A DNA stretch of 64,000 nucleotides from Antedon mediterranea. Its lineage: Eukaryota; Echinodermata; Crinoidea; Comatulida; Antedonidae. The translations under genes were made by a program, and so were the position numbers. This document shows positions 1 through 8,686 of this stretch, in pieces; the first letter of the stretch is position 1, and each line of letters starts with the position of its first letter. The notes under the pieces are model-generated. The model saw nothing but the letters and a program-made list of their open reading frames with translations. It searched no databases and was not told where the DNA came from. Location of the stretch: positions 11,697,001 through 11,761,000 of the forward strand of contig NC_092680.1 of assembly GCF_964355755.1 (NCBI RefSeq), given 5' to 3'.

Positions 1-78
1 CGAAATGCTCAAAATGGTCTAAAACGGTTTCTAATGTTATTTTAAGCACTTTGATGTTTTTGTGTAACCAAGTTTTTT

Positions 79-166
79 CGAAAATCACAAAATAGTCTAA
101 AACGTCTCCAAATGCGATTTGAAGCTTTTCTAAGCACTTTGGTGTTTTTATGTTAACAAGTTTTTT
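79..166 (+). repeat. Prototype monomer A (88 bp)
   Basis: Full-length form with cgaaaatcac, core box, tctccaaatgcgatttg, aagcttttctaagcac and gttaacaagtttttt. This copy has the tagtc core variant found after E1. A carries AAGCTT and GTTAAC hexamers that most other types lack, so HindIII and HpaI would cut mainly in A-type units. Confidence 0.93.
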
Positions 167-254
167 CGAAAATCACAAAATGGTCTAAAACGTCTCCAAA
201 TGCGATTTGAGGATATTCTGAGCACTTTGGTGTTTTTTTGTTAAAAAGTTTTTT
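167..254 (+). repeat. Prototype monomer B1 (88 bp)
   Basis: Follows A in E1 cycles. It is recognised by gcgatttgagg, atattctgagcac, a long T run ending tttttttgtt, and aaaaagttt. The right end of this copy reads ttttttaaaaaatc, a private variant also present in the duplicate near 32,570. Confidence 0.92.
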
Positions 255-341
255 AAAAAATCACAAAATGGTCTAAAACGTCTCCAAATGCGATTTGAAG
301 CTATTCTGTACACTTTGATGTTTTGTGTGAAAAAGTTTTGT
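255..341 (+). repeat. Prototype monomer C1 (87 bp)
   Basis: Right half is gaagctattctgtacac, tttgatgttttgtg and tgaaaaagttttg. It precedes D or G, and also follows J in several cycles. The C1 of E2 cycles carries the tagtc core variant. Confidence 0.92.
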
Positions 342-428
342 CGAAATGCTCAAAATGGTCTAAAACGTTTTTAAAACGATATTAAGCTATTTTGTGCTCT
401 TTGATGTTTTTGTGTAACCAAGTTTCAT
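342..428 (+). repeat. Prototype monomer D (87 bp)
   Basis: Belongs to the acgatattaag group: gtttttaaaacgatatt, aagctattttgtgctc, gtgtaaccaagtttcat. It links C to A in most cycles. In 780-bp cycles it gains three bases (gatattattaagc). Confidence 0.92.
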
Positions 429-516
429 CGAAAATCACAAAATGGTCTAAAACGTCTCAAAATGCGATTTGAAGCTTTTCTAAGCACTTTGGTGTTTTTA
501 TGTTAACAAGTTTTTT

Positions 517-604
517 CGAAAATCACGAAATGGTCTAAAATGTCTCCAAATGCGATTTGAAGATATTCTGAGCACTTTGGTGTTTTTATGTTAAAAAGTT
601 TTTT
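517..604 (+). repeat. Prototype monomer B2 (88 bp)
   Basis: Differs from B1 by gaagatattctg and tttttatgttaaaaag. In the second half of 9-mer cycles it has atcacgaaatgg and aaaatgtctcc, the latter a CpG to TpG change in the core box. Another subset reads aaaatatctcc. Confidence 0.92.
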
Positions 605-691
605 CGAAAATCACAAAATGGTCTAAAACGTCTCCAAATGCGATTTGAAGCTCTTCTGTACACTTTGATGTTTTGTGTGAAAAAGTTTTGT
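605..691 (+). repeat. Prototype monomer C2 (87 bp)
   Basis: C1 relative with gaagctcttctgtac. It almost always precedes F and so forms the penultimate unit of a cycle. Subtypes useful as markers are ccaaacgcg, gtgggaaaaag and gtttgaaaaag. Confidence 0.92.
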
Positions 692-777
692 CGAAATGCT
701 CAAAATGGTCTAAAACGTTTTTAAATACGATATTAAGCTGTTTTGTGCACTTTGATGATTTGTGTGAAAAGTTTTAA
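692..777 (+). repeat. Prototype monomer F (86 bp)
   Basis: Cycle-closing monomer: gtttttaaatacgatatt, aagctgttttgtgcac, tttgatgatttgtgtg, aaaagttttaa. It is followed by E1 or E2, which makes the F/E junction a reliable phase marker. Variants include ctaaaagg, acatttt, ttaaattcg and gaaattctc. Confidence 0.93.
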
Positions 778-855
778 CGAAATGCTCAAAATGGTCTAAA
801 ACGGTTTCTAATGTGATTTTAAGCACTTTGATGTTTTTGTGTAACCAAGTTTTTT
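778..855 (+). repeat. Prototype monomer E1 (78 bp)
   Basis: Cycle-opening monomer that follows F at aagttttaacgaa. Its core is tggtctaaaacgg, then ttctaatgtgatttt, aagcactttgatg and gtgtaaccaag. Aligned to monomer A it lacks ten bases between the two AAGC motifs of A, which explains 78 instead of 88 bp. E1 is usually followed by an A monomer whose core reads tagtc. Confidence 0.93.
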
Positions 856-1118
856 CGAAAATCACAAAATAGTCTAAAACGTCTCCAAATGCGATTTGAA
901 GCTTTTCTAAGCCCTTTGGTGTTTTTATGTTAACAAGTTTTTTCGAAAATCACAAAATGGTCTAAAACGTCTCCAAATGCGATTTGAGGATATTCTGAGC
1001 ACTTTGGTGTTTTTTTGTTAAAAAGTTTTTTCGAAAATCACAAAATGGTCTAAAACGTCTCCAAATGCGATTTGAAGCTATTCTGTACACTTTGATGTTT
1101 TGTGTGAAAAAGTTTTGT

Positions 1119-1205
1119 CGAAATGCTCAAAATGGTCTAAAACGTTTTTAAATACGATATTAGGCTATTTTGTGATCTTTGATGTTTTTGTGTGAAAAGT
1201 TTTAT
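1119..1205 (+). repeat. Prototype monomer G (87 bp)
   Basis: acgatattaag-group monomer with agctattttgtgatc and tttttgtgtgaaaagttttat. This copy has the ttaggctatt variant, seen again near 33,483, 37,692, 19,387, 50,895 and 52,690. A form called G* (for example 7,214-7,300) has an aaaatca left end after B2. Confidence 0.9.
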
Positions 1206-1292
1206 CGAAATGCTCAAAATGGTCTAAAACGGTTTCTAATGCGATTTGAAGCTATTCTGTACACTTTGAAGTTTTGTGTGAAAAAGTTTTCT
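1206..1292 (+). repeat. Prototype monomer H (87 bp)
   Basis: A chimera by appearance: its centre reads ggtttctaatgcg like an E monomer, while the right half gaagctattctgtacac with tttgaag resembles C. It ends gttttct. H is normally followed by I, and the H-I pair is present or absent as a block. Confidence 0.9.
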
Positions 1293-1378
1293 CGAAATTC
1301 TCAAAATGGTCTAAAACGTTTTTATATACCATATTAAGCTATTTTGTGCACTTTGATGTTTTTTGTGAAAAGTTTTAT
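1293..1378 (+). repeat. Prototype monomer I (86 bp)
   Basis: Marked by gtttttatataccatatt, aagctattttgtgcac and gttttttgtgaaaag. It is the only type with the tataccatatt motif. It normally sits between H and K. Confidence 0.9.
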
Positions 1379-1456
1379 CGAAATTCTCAAAATGGTCTAA
1401 AACGGTTTCTATTGTGATTTTAAGCACTTTGATGATTTTGTGTAACCAAGTTTCAT
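1379..1456 (+). repeat. Prototype monomer K (78 bp)
   Basis: A second 78-bp type, close to E: ggtttctattgtgatttt, aagcactttgatgatt, gtgtaaccaagtttcat. It follows I or G and precedes J or A. A tctattgggatttt subtype lies in cycles containing A*. Confidence 0.92.
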
Positions 1457-1544
1457 CGAAATGTACAAAATGGTCTAAAACGTCTCCAAATGCGATTTGA
1501 AGCTATTCTAAGTACTTTTGTGTTTTTATGTTAACAAGTTTTTT
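1457..1544 (+). repeat. Prototype monomer J (88 bp)
   Basis: Starts cgaaatgtacaaaatgg and has gaagctattctaagtac, ttttgtgtttttatg and ttaacaag. It follows K almost everywhere and is followed by a C monomer. Its right end resembles A. Confidence 0.92.
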
Positions 1545-1631
1545 CGAAAATCACAAAATGGTCTAAAACGTCTTCAAATGCGATTTGAAGCTATTCTGTA
1601 CACTTTGATGTTTTGTGTGAAAAAGTTTTGT
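1545..1631 (+). repeat. Prototype monomer C3 (87 bp)
   Basis: C1 relative in which ctccaaatg is replaced by cttcaaatg. The change extends the central inverted repeat to cttcaaat-gcg-atttgaag, eight-base perfect arms around three bases. It sits mainly after J or A*. A subset has acttttatg and precedes F. Confidence 0.92.
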
Positions 1632-1979
1632 CGAAATGCTCAAAATGGTCTAAAACGTTTTTAAAACGATATTAAGCTATTTTGTGCTCTTTGATGTTTT
1701 TGTGTAACCAAGTTTCATCGAAAATCACAAAATGGTCTAAAACGTCTCCAAATGCGATTTGAAGCTTTTCTAAGCACTTTGGTGTTTTTATGTTAACAAG
1801 TTTTTTCGAAAATCACAAAATGGTCTAAAACGTCTCCAAATGCGATTTGAAGCTCTTCTGTACACTTTGATGTTTTGTGGGAAAAAGTTTTGTCGAAATT
1901 CTCAAAATGGTCTAAAACGTTTTTAAATACGATATTAAGCTGTTTTGTGCACTTTGATGATTTGTGTGAAAAGTTTTAA

Positions 1980-2666
1980 CGAAATGCTCAAAATGGTCAA
2001 AAACGGTTTCTAATGTGATTTTAAGCACTTTGATGTTTTTGTGTAACCAAGTTTTTTCGAAAATCACAAAATAGTCTAAAACGTCTCCAAATGCGATTTG
2101 AAGCTATTCTGTACACTTTGATGTTTTGTGTGAAAAAGTTTTGTCGAAATGCTCAAAATGGTCTAAAACGTTTTTAAATACGATATTAAGCTATTTTGTG
2201 ATCTTTGATGTTTTTGTGTGAAAAGTTTTATCGAAATGCTCAAAATGGTCTAAAACGTTTTTAAAACGATATTAAGCTATTTTGTGCTCTTTGATGTTTT
2301 TGTGTAACCAAGTTTCATCGAAAATCACAAAATCGTCTAAAACGTCGCCAAATGCGATTTGAAGCTTTTCTAAGCACTTTGTGTTTTTATTTTAACAAGT
2401 TTTTTCGAAAATCACGAAATGGTCTAAAATATCTCCAAATGCGATTTGAAGATATTCTGAGCACTTTGGTGTTTTTATGTTAAAAAGTTTTTTCGAAAAT
2501 CACAAAATGGTCTAAAACGTCTCCAAACGCGATTTGAAGCTCTTCTGTACACTTTGATGTTTTGTGTGAAAAAGTTTTGTCGAAATTCTCAAAATGGTCT
2601 AAAAGGTTTTTAAATACGATATTAAGCTGTTTTGTGCACTTTGATGATTTGTGTGAAAAGTTTTAA
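1980..2666 (+). repeat. HOR cycle 3, 8-mer, 687 bp
   Basis: Order E2-(A/C1 hybrid)-G-D-A-B2-C2-F. The second monomer, 2,058-2,144, has the tagtc core typical of A joined to a C1 tail. A carries gtcgcc and has lost one G in gcactttgtg, making the cycle one base shorter than its sister at 34,302-34,989. C2 has ccaaacgcg and F has ctaaaagg. Confidence 0.9.
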
Positions 2667-2744
2667 CGAAATGCTCAAAATGGTCAAAAACGGTTTCTAA
2701 TGTGATTTTAAGCACTTTGATGTTTTTGTGTAACCAAGTTTTTT
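2667..2744 (+). repeat. Prototype monomer E2 (78 bp)
   Basis: Same as E1 except that the core reads tggtcaaaaacgg (T to A). It opens a second family of cycles, normally E2-A-B2-C1 with the tagtc core variant in the C1 monomer instead of in A. Many copies, including this one, have ttttttcaaaaatc at the right junction in place of ttttttcgaaaatc. Confidence 0.92.
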
Positions 2745-3446
2745 CAAAAATCACAAATTGGTCTAAAACGTCTCCAAATGCGATTTGAAGCTTTTCTAAG
2801 CACTTTGGTGTTTTTATGTTAACAAGTTTTTTCGAAAATCACAAAATGGTCTAAAACGTCTCCAAATGCGATTTGAAGATATTCTGAGCACTTTGGTGTT
2901 TTTATGTTAAAAAGTTTTTTCGAAAATCACAAAATAGTCTAAAACGTCTCCAAATGCGATTTGAAGCTATTCTGTACACTTTGATGTTTTGTGTGAAAAA
3001 GTTTTGTCGAAATGCTCAAAATGGTCTAAAACGTTTTTAAAACGATTTTATTAAGCTATTTTGTGCTCTTTGATTTTTTTGTGTAACCAAGTTTCATCGA
3101 AAATCACAAAATGGTCTAAAACGTCTCAAAATGCGATTTGAAGCTTTTCTAAGCACTTTGGTGTTTTTATCTTAACAAGTTTTTTCGAAAATCACGAAAT
3201 GGTCTAAAATGTCTCCAAATGCGATTTGAAGATATTCTGAGCACTTTGGTGTTTTTATGTTAAAAAGTTTTTTCGAAAATCACAAAATGGTCTAAAACGT
3301 CTCCAAATGCGATTTGAAGCTCTTCTGTACACTTTGATGTTTTGTGTGAAAAAGTTTTGTCGAAATGCTCAAAATGGTCTAAAACGTTTTTAAATACGAT
3401 ATTAAGCTGTTTTGTGCACTTTGATGATTTGTGTGAAAAGTTTTAA
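2667..3446 (+). repeat. HOR cycle 4, 9-mer, 780 bp
   Basis: Order E2-A-B2-C1-D-A-B2-C2-F. D carries the extra three bases (here attttattaag) and the second A reads tatcttaac. The same pair of marks defines the cycles at 8,687, 30,004, 34,990 and 61,424. Confidence 0.93.
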
Positions 3447-5247
3447 CGAAATGCTCAAAATGGTCTAAAACGGTTTCTAATGTGATTTTAAGCACTTTGA
3501 TGTTTTTGTGTAACCAAGTTTTTTCGAAAATCACAAAATAGTCTAAAACGTCTCCAAATGCGATTTGAAGCTTTTCTAAGCACTTTGGTGTTTTTATGTT
3601 AACAAGTTTTTTCGAAAATCACAAAATGGTCTAAAACGTCTCCAAATGCGATTTGAGGATATTCTGAGCACTTTGGAGTTTTTTTGTTAAAAAGTTTTTT
3701 CGAAAATCACAAAATGGTCTAAAACGTCTCCAAATGCGATTTGAAGCTATTCTGTACACTTTGATGTTTTGTGTGAAAAAGTTTTGTCGAAATGCTCAAA
3801 ATGGTCTAAAACGTTTTTAAATACGATATTAAGCTATTTTGTGATCTTTGATGTTTTTGTGTGAAAAGTTTTATCGAAATGCTCAAAATGGTCTAAAACG
3901 GTTTCTATTGTGATTTTAAGCACTTTGATGATTTTGTGTAACCAAGTTTCATCGAAATGTACAAAATGGTCTAAAACGTCTCCAAATGCGATTTGAAGCT
4001 ATTCTAAATACTTTTGTGTTTTTATGTTAACAAGTTTTTTCGAAAATCACAAAATGGTCTAAAACGTCTCAAAATGCGATTTGAAGCTATTCTGTACACT
4101 TTGATGTTTTGTGTGAAAAAGTTTTGTCGAAATGCTCAAAATGGTCTAAAACGTTTTTAAAACGATATTAAGCTATTTTGTGCTCTTTGATGTTTTTGTG
4201 TAACCAAGTTTCATCGAAATCAACAAAATGGTCTAATACGTCTCCAAATGCGATTTGAAGCTTTTCCAAGCTTTTTGCTGTTTTTATGTTAAGTTTTTTC
4301 GAAAATCACAAAATGGTCTAAAACGTCTTCAAATGCGATTTGAAGCTATTCTGTACACTTTGATGTTTTGTGTGAAAAAGTTTTGTCGAAATGCTCAAAA
4401 TGGTCTAAAACGTTTTTAAATACGATATTAAGCTATTTTGTGATCTTTGATGTTTTTGTGTGAAAAGTTTTATCAAAATGCTCAAAATGGTCTGAAACGG
4501 TTTCTAATGCGATTTGAAGCTATTCTGTACACTTTGAAGTTTTGTGTGAAAAAGTTTTCTCGAAATGCTCAAAATGGTCTAAAACGTTTTTATATACCAT
4601 ATTAAGCTATTTTGTGCACTTTGATGTTTTTTTTTAAAAGTTTTATCGAAATGCTCAAAATGGTCTAAAACGGTTTCTATTGGGATTTTAAGCACTTTGA
4701 TGATTTTGTGTAACCAAGTTTCATCGAAAATCACAAAATGGTCTAAAACGTCTCCAAATGCGATTTGAAGCTTTTCTAAGCACTTTTGTGTTTTTATGTT
4801 AACAAGTTTTTTCGAAAATCACAAAATGGTCTAAAACGTCTTCAAATGCGATTTGAAGCTATTCTGTACACTTTTATGTTTTGTGTGAAAAAGTTTTGTC
4901 GAAATGCTCAAAATGGTCTAAAACGTTTTTAAAACGATATTAAGCTATTTTGTGCTCTTTGATGTTTTTGTGTAACCAAGTTTCATCGAAAATCACAAAA
5001 TGGTCTAAAACGTCTCCAAATGCGATTTGAAGCTTTTCTAAGCACTTTGGTGTTTTTATGTTAACAAGTTTTTTCGAAAATCACAAAATGGTCTAAAACG
5101 TCTCCAAATGCGATTTGAAGCTCTTCTGTACACTTTGATGTTTTGTGGGAAAAAGTTTTGTCGAAATTCTCAAAATGGTCTAAAACGTTTTTAAATACGA
5201 TATTAAGCTGTTTTGTGCACTTTGATGATTTGTGTGAAAAGTTTTAA
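3447..5247 (+). repeat. HOR cycle 5, 21-mer, 1,801 bp
   Basis: Order E1-A-B1-C1-G-K-J-C1-D-A*-C3-G-H-I-K-A-C3-D-A-C2-F. The first 1,453 bp match the 1,539-bp class (29/34/42). In place of a closing F it then continues D-A-C2-F as in cycle 2, including gtgggaaaaag, so it looks like a crossover between those two classes at about 4,900. Confidence 0.91.
4215..4299 (+). repeat. Prototype monomer A* (85 bp)
   Basis: Diverged A relative marked by aatcaacaaaatgg, core taatacg instead of taaaacg, cttttccaag and ttgctg. A short form ends ttaagtttttt (85 bp, three bases lost; 84 at 5,926) and a long form keeps ttaacaag (88 bp, for example 24,231 and 53,589). It sits after D, or after E1 in recombinant cycles, where the left end is the ordinary aaaatcac. 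Confidence 0.9.
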
Positions 5248-5847
5248 CGAAATGCTCAAAATGGTCAAAAACGGTTTCTAATGTGATTTTAAGCACTTTG
5301 ATGTTTTTGTGTAACCAAGTTTTTTCGAAAATCACAAAATGGTCTAAAACGTCTCCAAATGCGATTTGAAGCTATTCTGTACACTTTGATGTTTTGTGTG
5401 AAAAAGTTTTGTCGAAATGCTCAAAATGGTCTAAAACGTTTTTAAATACGATATTAAGCTATTTTGTGATCTTTGATGTTTTTGTGTGAAAAGTTTTATC
5501 GAAATGCTCAAAATGGTCTAAAACGTTTTTAAAACGATATTAAGCTATTTTGTGCTCTTTGATGTTTTTGTGTAACCAAGTTTCAACGAAAATCACAAAA
5601 TGGTCTAAAACGTCTCCAAATGCGATTTGAAGCTTTTCTAAGCACTTTGGTGTTTTTATGTTAACAAGTTTTTTCGAAAATCACAAAATGGTCTAAAACG
5701 TCTCCAAATGCGATTTGAAGCTCTTCTGTACACTTTGATGTTTTGTGTGAAAAAGTTTTGTCGAAATTCTCAAAATGGTCTAAAAGGTTTTTAAATACGA
5801 TATTAAGCTGTTTTGTGCACTTTGATGATTTGTGTGAAAAGTTTTAA
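5248..5847 (+). repeat. HOR cycle 6, 7-mer, 600 bp
   Basis: Order E2-C1-G-D-A-C2-F. The A and B monomers usually found after E2 are absent. D ends tttcaacg, a mark shared with 15,811, 19,766 and 42,714. F has ctaaaagg. Confidence 0.91.
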
Positions 5848-8686
5848 CGAAATGCTCAAAATGGTCTAAAACGGTTTCTAATGTGATTTTAAGCACTTTG
5901 ATGTTTTTGTGTAACCAAGTTTTTTCGAAAATCACAAAATGGTCTAATACGTCTCCAAATGCGATTTGAAGCTTTTCCAAGCACTTTGCTGTTTTTATGT
6001 TAAGTTTTTCGAAAATCACAAAATGGTCTAAAACGTCTTCAAATGCGATTTGAAGCTATTCTGTACACTTTGATGTTTTGTGTGAAAAAGTTGTGTCGAA
6101 ATGCTCAAAATGGTCTAAAACGTTTTTAAATACGATATTAAGCTATTTTGTGATCTTTGATGTTTTTGTGTGAAAAGTTTTATCAAAATGCTCAAAATGG
6201 TCTGAAACGGTTTCTAATGCGATTTGAAGCTATTCTGTACACTTTGAAGTTTTGTGTGAAAAAGTTTTCTCGAAATGCTCAAAATGGTCTAAAACGTTTT
6301 TATATACCATATTAAGCTATTTTGTGCACTTTGATGTTTTTTTTGAAAAGTTTTATCGAAATGCTCAAAATGGTCTAAAACGGTTTCTATTGGGATTTTA
6401 AGCACTTTGATGATTTTGTGTAACCAAGTTTCATCGAAATGTACAAAATGGTCTAAAACGTCTCCAAATGCGATTTGAAGCTATTCTAAGTACTTTTGTG
6501 TTTTTATGTTAACAAGTTTTTTCGAAAATCACAAAATGGTCTAAAACGTCTTCAAATGCGATTTGAAGCTATTCTGTACACTTTGATGTTTTGTGTGAAA
6601 AAGTTTTGTCGAAATGCTCAAAATGGTCAAAAACGGTTTCTAATGTGATTTTAAGCACTTTGATGTTTTTGTGTAACCAAGTTTTTTAAAAAATCACAAA
6701 ATGGTCTAAAACGTCTCCAAATGCGATTTGAAGCTTTTCTAAGCACTTTGGTGTTTTTATGTTAACAAGTTTTTTCGAAAATCACAAAATGGTCTAAAAC
6801 GTCTATAAATGCGATTTGAAGATATTCTGAGCACTTTGGTGTTTTTATGTTAAAAAGTTTTTTCGAAAATCACAAAATAGTCTAAAACGTCTCAAAATGC
6901 GATTTGAAGCTATTCTGTACACTTTGATGTTTTGTGTGAAAAAGTTTTGTCGAAATGCTCAAAATGGTCTAAAACGTTTTTAAAACGATATTAAGCTATT
7001 TTGTGCTCTTTGATGTTTTTGTGTAACCAAGTTTCATCGAAAATCACAAAATGGTCTAAAACATCTCCAAATGCGATTTGAAGCTTTTCTAAGCACTTTG
7101 GTGTTTTTATGTTAACAAGTTTTTTCGAAAATCACGAAATGGTCTAAAATGTTTCCAAAAGCGATTTGAAGATATTCTGAGCACTTTGGTGTTTTTATGT
7201 TAAAACGTTTTTTCGAAAATCAAAAAATGGTCTAAAACGTTTTTAAATACGATATTAAGCTATTTTGTGATCTTTGATGTTTTTGTGTGAAAAGTTTTAT
7301 CGAAATGCTCAAAATGGTCTAAAACGGTTTCTAATGCGATTTGAAGCTATTCTGTACACTTTGAAGTTTTTTGTGAAAAAGTTTTCTCGAAATGCTCAAA
7401 ATGGTCTAAAACGTTTTTATATACCATATTAAGCTATTTTGTGCACTTTGATGTTTTTTGTGAAAAGTTTTATCAAAATTCTCAAAATGGTCTAAAACGG
7501 TTTCTATTGTGATTTTAAGCACTTTGATGATTTTGTGTAACCAAGTTTCATCGAAATGTACAAAATGGTCTAAAACGTCTCCAAATGCGATTTGAAGCTA
7601 TTCTAAGTACTTTTGTGTTTTTATGTTAACAAGTTTTTTCGAAAATCACGAAATGGTCTAAAATGTCTCCAAATGCGATTTGAAGATATTCTGAGCACTT
7701 TGGTGTTTTTATGTTAAAAAGTTTTTTCGAAAATCACAAAATAGTCTAAAACGTCTCCAAATGCGATTTGAAGCTATTCTGTACACTTTGATGTTTTGTG
7801 TGAAAAAGTTTTGTCGAAATGCTCAAAATGGTCTAAAACGTTTTTAAAACGATATTAAGCTATTTTGTGCTCTTTGATGTTTTTGTGTAACCAAGTTTCA
7901 TCGAAAATCACAAAATGGTCTAAAACGTCTCAAAATGCGATTTGAAGCTTTTCTAAGCACTTTGGTGTTTTTATGTTAACAAGTTTTTTCGAAAATCACG
8001 AAATGGTCTAAAATGTCTCCAAATGCGATTTGAAGATATTCTGAGCACTTTGGTGTTTTTATGTTAAAAAGTTTTTTCGAAAATCACAAAATGGTCTAAA
8101 ACGTCTCCAAATGCGATTTGAAGCTATTCTGTACACTTTGATGTTTTGTGTGAAAAAGTTTTGTCGAAATGCTCAAAATGGTCTAAAACGTTTTTAAATA
8201 CGATATTAAGCTATTTTGTGATCTTTGATGTTTTTGTGTGAAAAGTTTTATCGAAATGCTCAAAATGGTCTAAAACGTTTTTAAAACGATATTAAGCTAT
8301 TTTGTGCTCTTTGATGTTTTTGTGTAACCAAGTTTCATCGAAAATCACAAAATGGTCTAAAACGTCGCCAAATGCGATTTGAAGCTTTTCTAAGCACTTT
8401 GGTGTTTTTATGTTAACAAGTTTTTTCGAAAATCACGAAATGGTCTAAAATATCTCCAAATGCGATTTGAAGATATTCTGAGCACTTTGGTGTTTTTATG
8501 TTAAAAAGTTTTTCGAAAATCACAAAATGGTCTAAAACGTCTCCAAACGCGATTTGAAGCTCTTCTGTACACTTTGATGTTTTGTGTGAAAAAGTTTTGT
8601 CGAAATTCTCAAAATGGTCTAAAACGTTTTTAAATACGATATTAAGCTGTTTTGTGCACTTTGATGATTTGTGTGAAAAGTTTTAA
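5848..8686 (+). repeat. HOR cycle 7, 33-mer, 2,839 bp
   Basis: Order E1-A*-C3-G-H-I-K-J-C3-E2-A-B2-C1-D-A-B2-G*-H-I-K-J-B2-C1-D-A-B2-C1-G-D-A-B2-C2-F, the longest cycle here. A* follows E1 directly and is 84 bp. An E2 follows C3 at 6,610 without a preceding F. G* at 7,214 has an aaaatcaaaaaatgg left end after ttaaaacg. Most of it matches 20,031-22,300; the end (gtcgcc, ccaaacg) matches cycle 3. Confidence 0.9.

Larger units (their letters stand above)
1..777 (+). repeat. HOR cycle 1, 9-mer, 777 bp
   Basis: Order E1-A-B1-C1-D-A-B2-C2-F. The E monomer has aatgttatttt and B1 ends ttttttaaaaaatc; both marks recur at 32,323-33,099, its duplicate. The window begins exactly on the C of a monomer junction; the cycle is complete. 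Confidence 0.93.
778..1979 (+). repeat. HOR cycle 2, 14-mer, 1,202 bp
   Basis: Order E1-A-B1-C1-G-H-I-K-J-C3-D-A-C2-F. It equals the 12-mer plus one H-I pair (173 bp). Marks are aagccctttgg in A, ttagg in G and gtgggaaaaag in C2. Its sister is 33,100-34,301. Confidence 0.93.
1..4905 (+). repeat. 4.9-kb duplicated segment, copy 1
   Basis: Matches 32,323-37,228 at offset 32,322, becoming 32,323 after a one-base deletion near 2,384. Shared rare variants include aatgttatttt, ttttttaaaaaatc, aagccctttgg, ttagg, gtgggaaaaag, ctaaaagg, ctctttgatttttttg and attctaaatac. It covers cycles 1-4 and most of 5. The match ends where copy 1 continues with D and copy 2 with F. Confidence 0.92.

Noticed and set aside
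5780-6019. Minus-strand open frame of 79 residues, with identical 66-residue frames at 16,010-16,210, 19,963-20,163, 42,911-43,111 and 48,830-49,030
   Set aside because: Each lies wholly within satellite monomers F, E1 and A*, and reads the repeat itself (the ctaaaagg, taatacg variants remove stops). Copies are identical because the DNA was duplicated. No promoter, no domain, no flanking gene.
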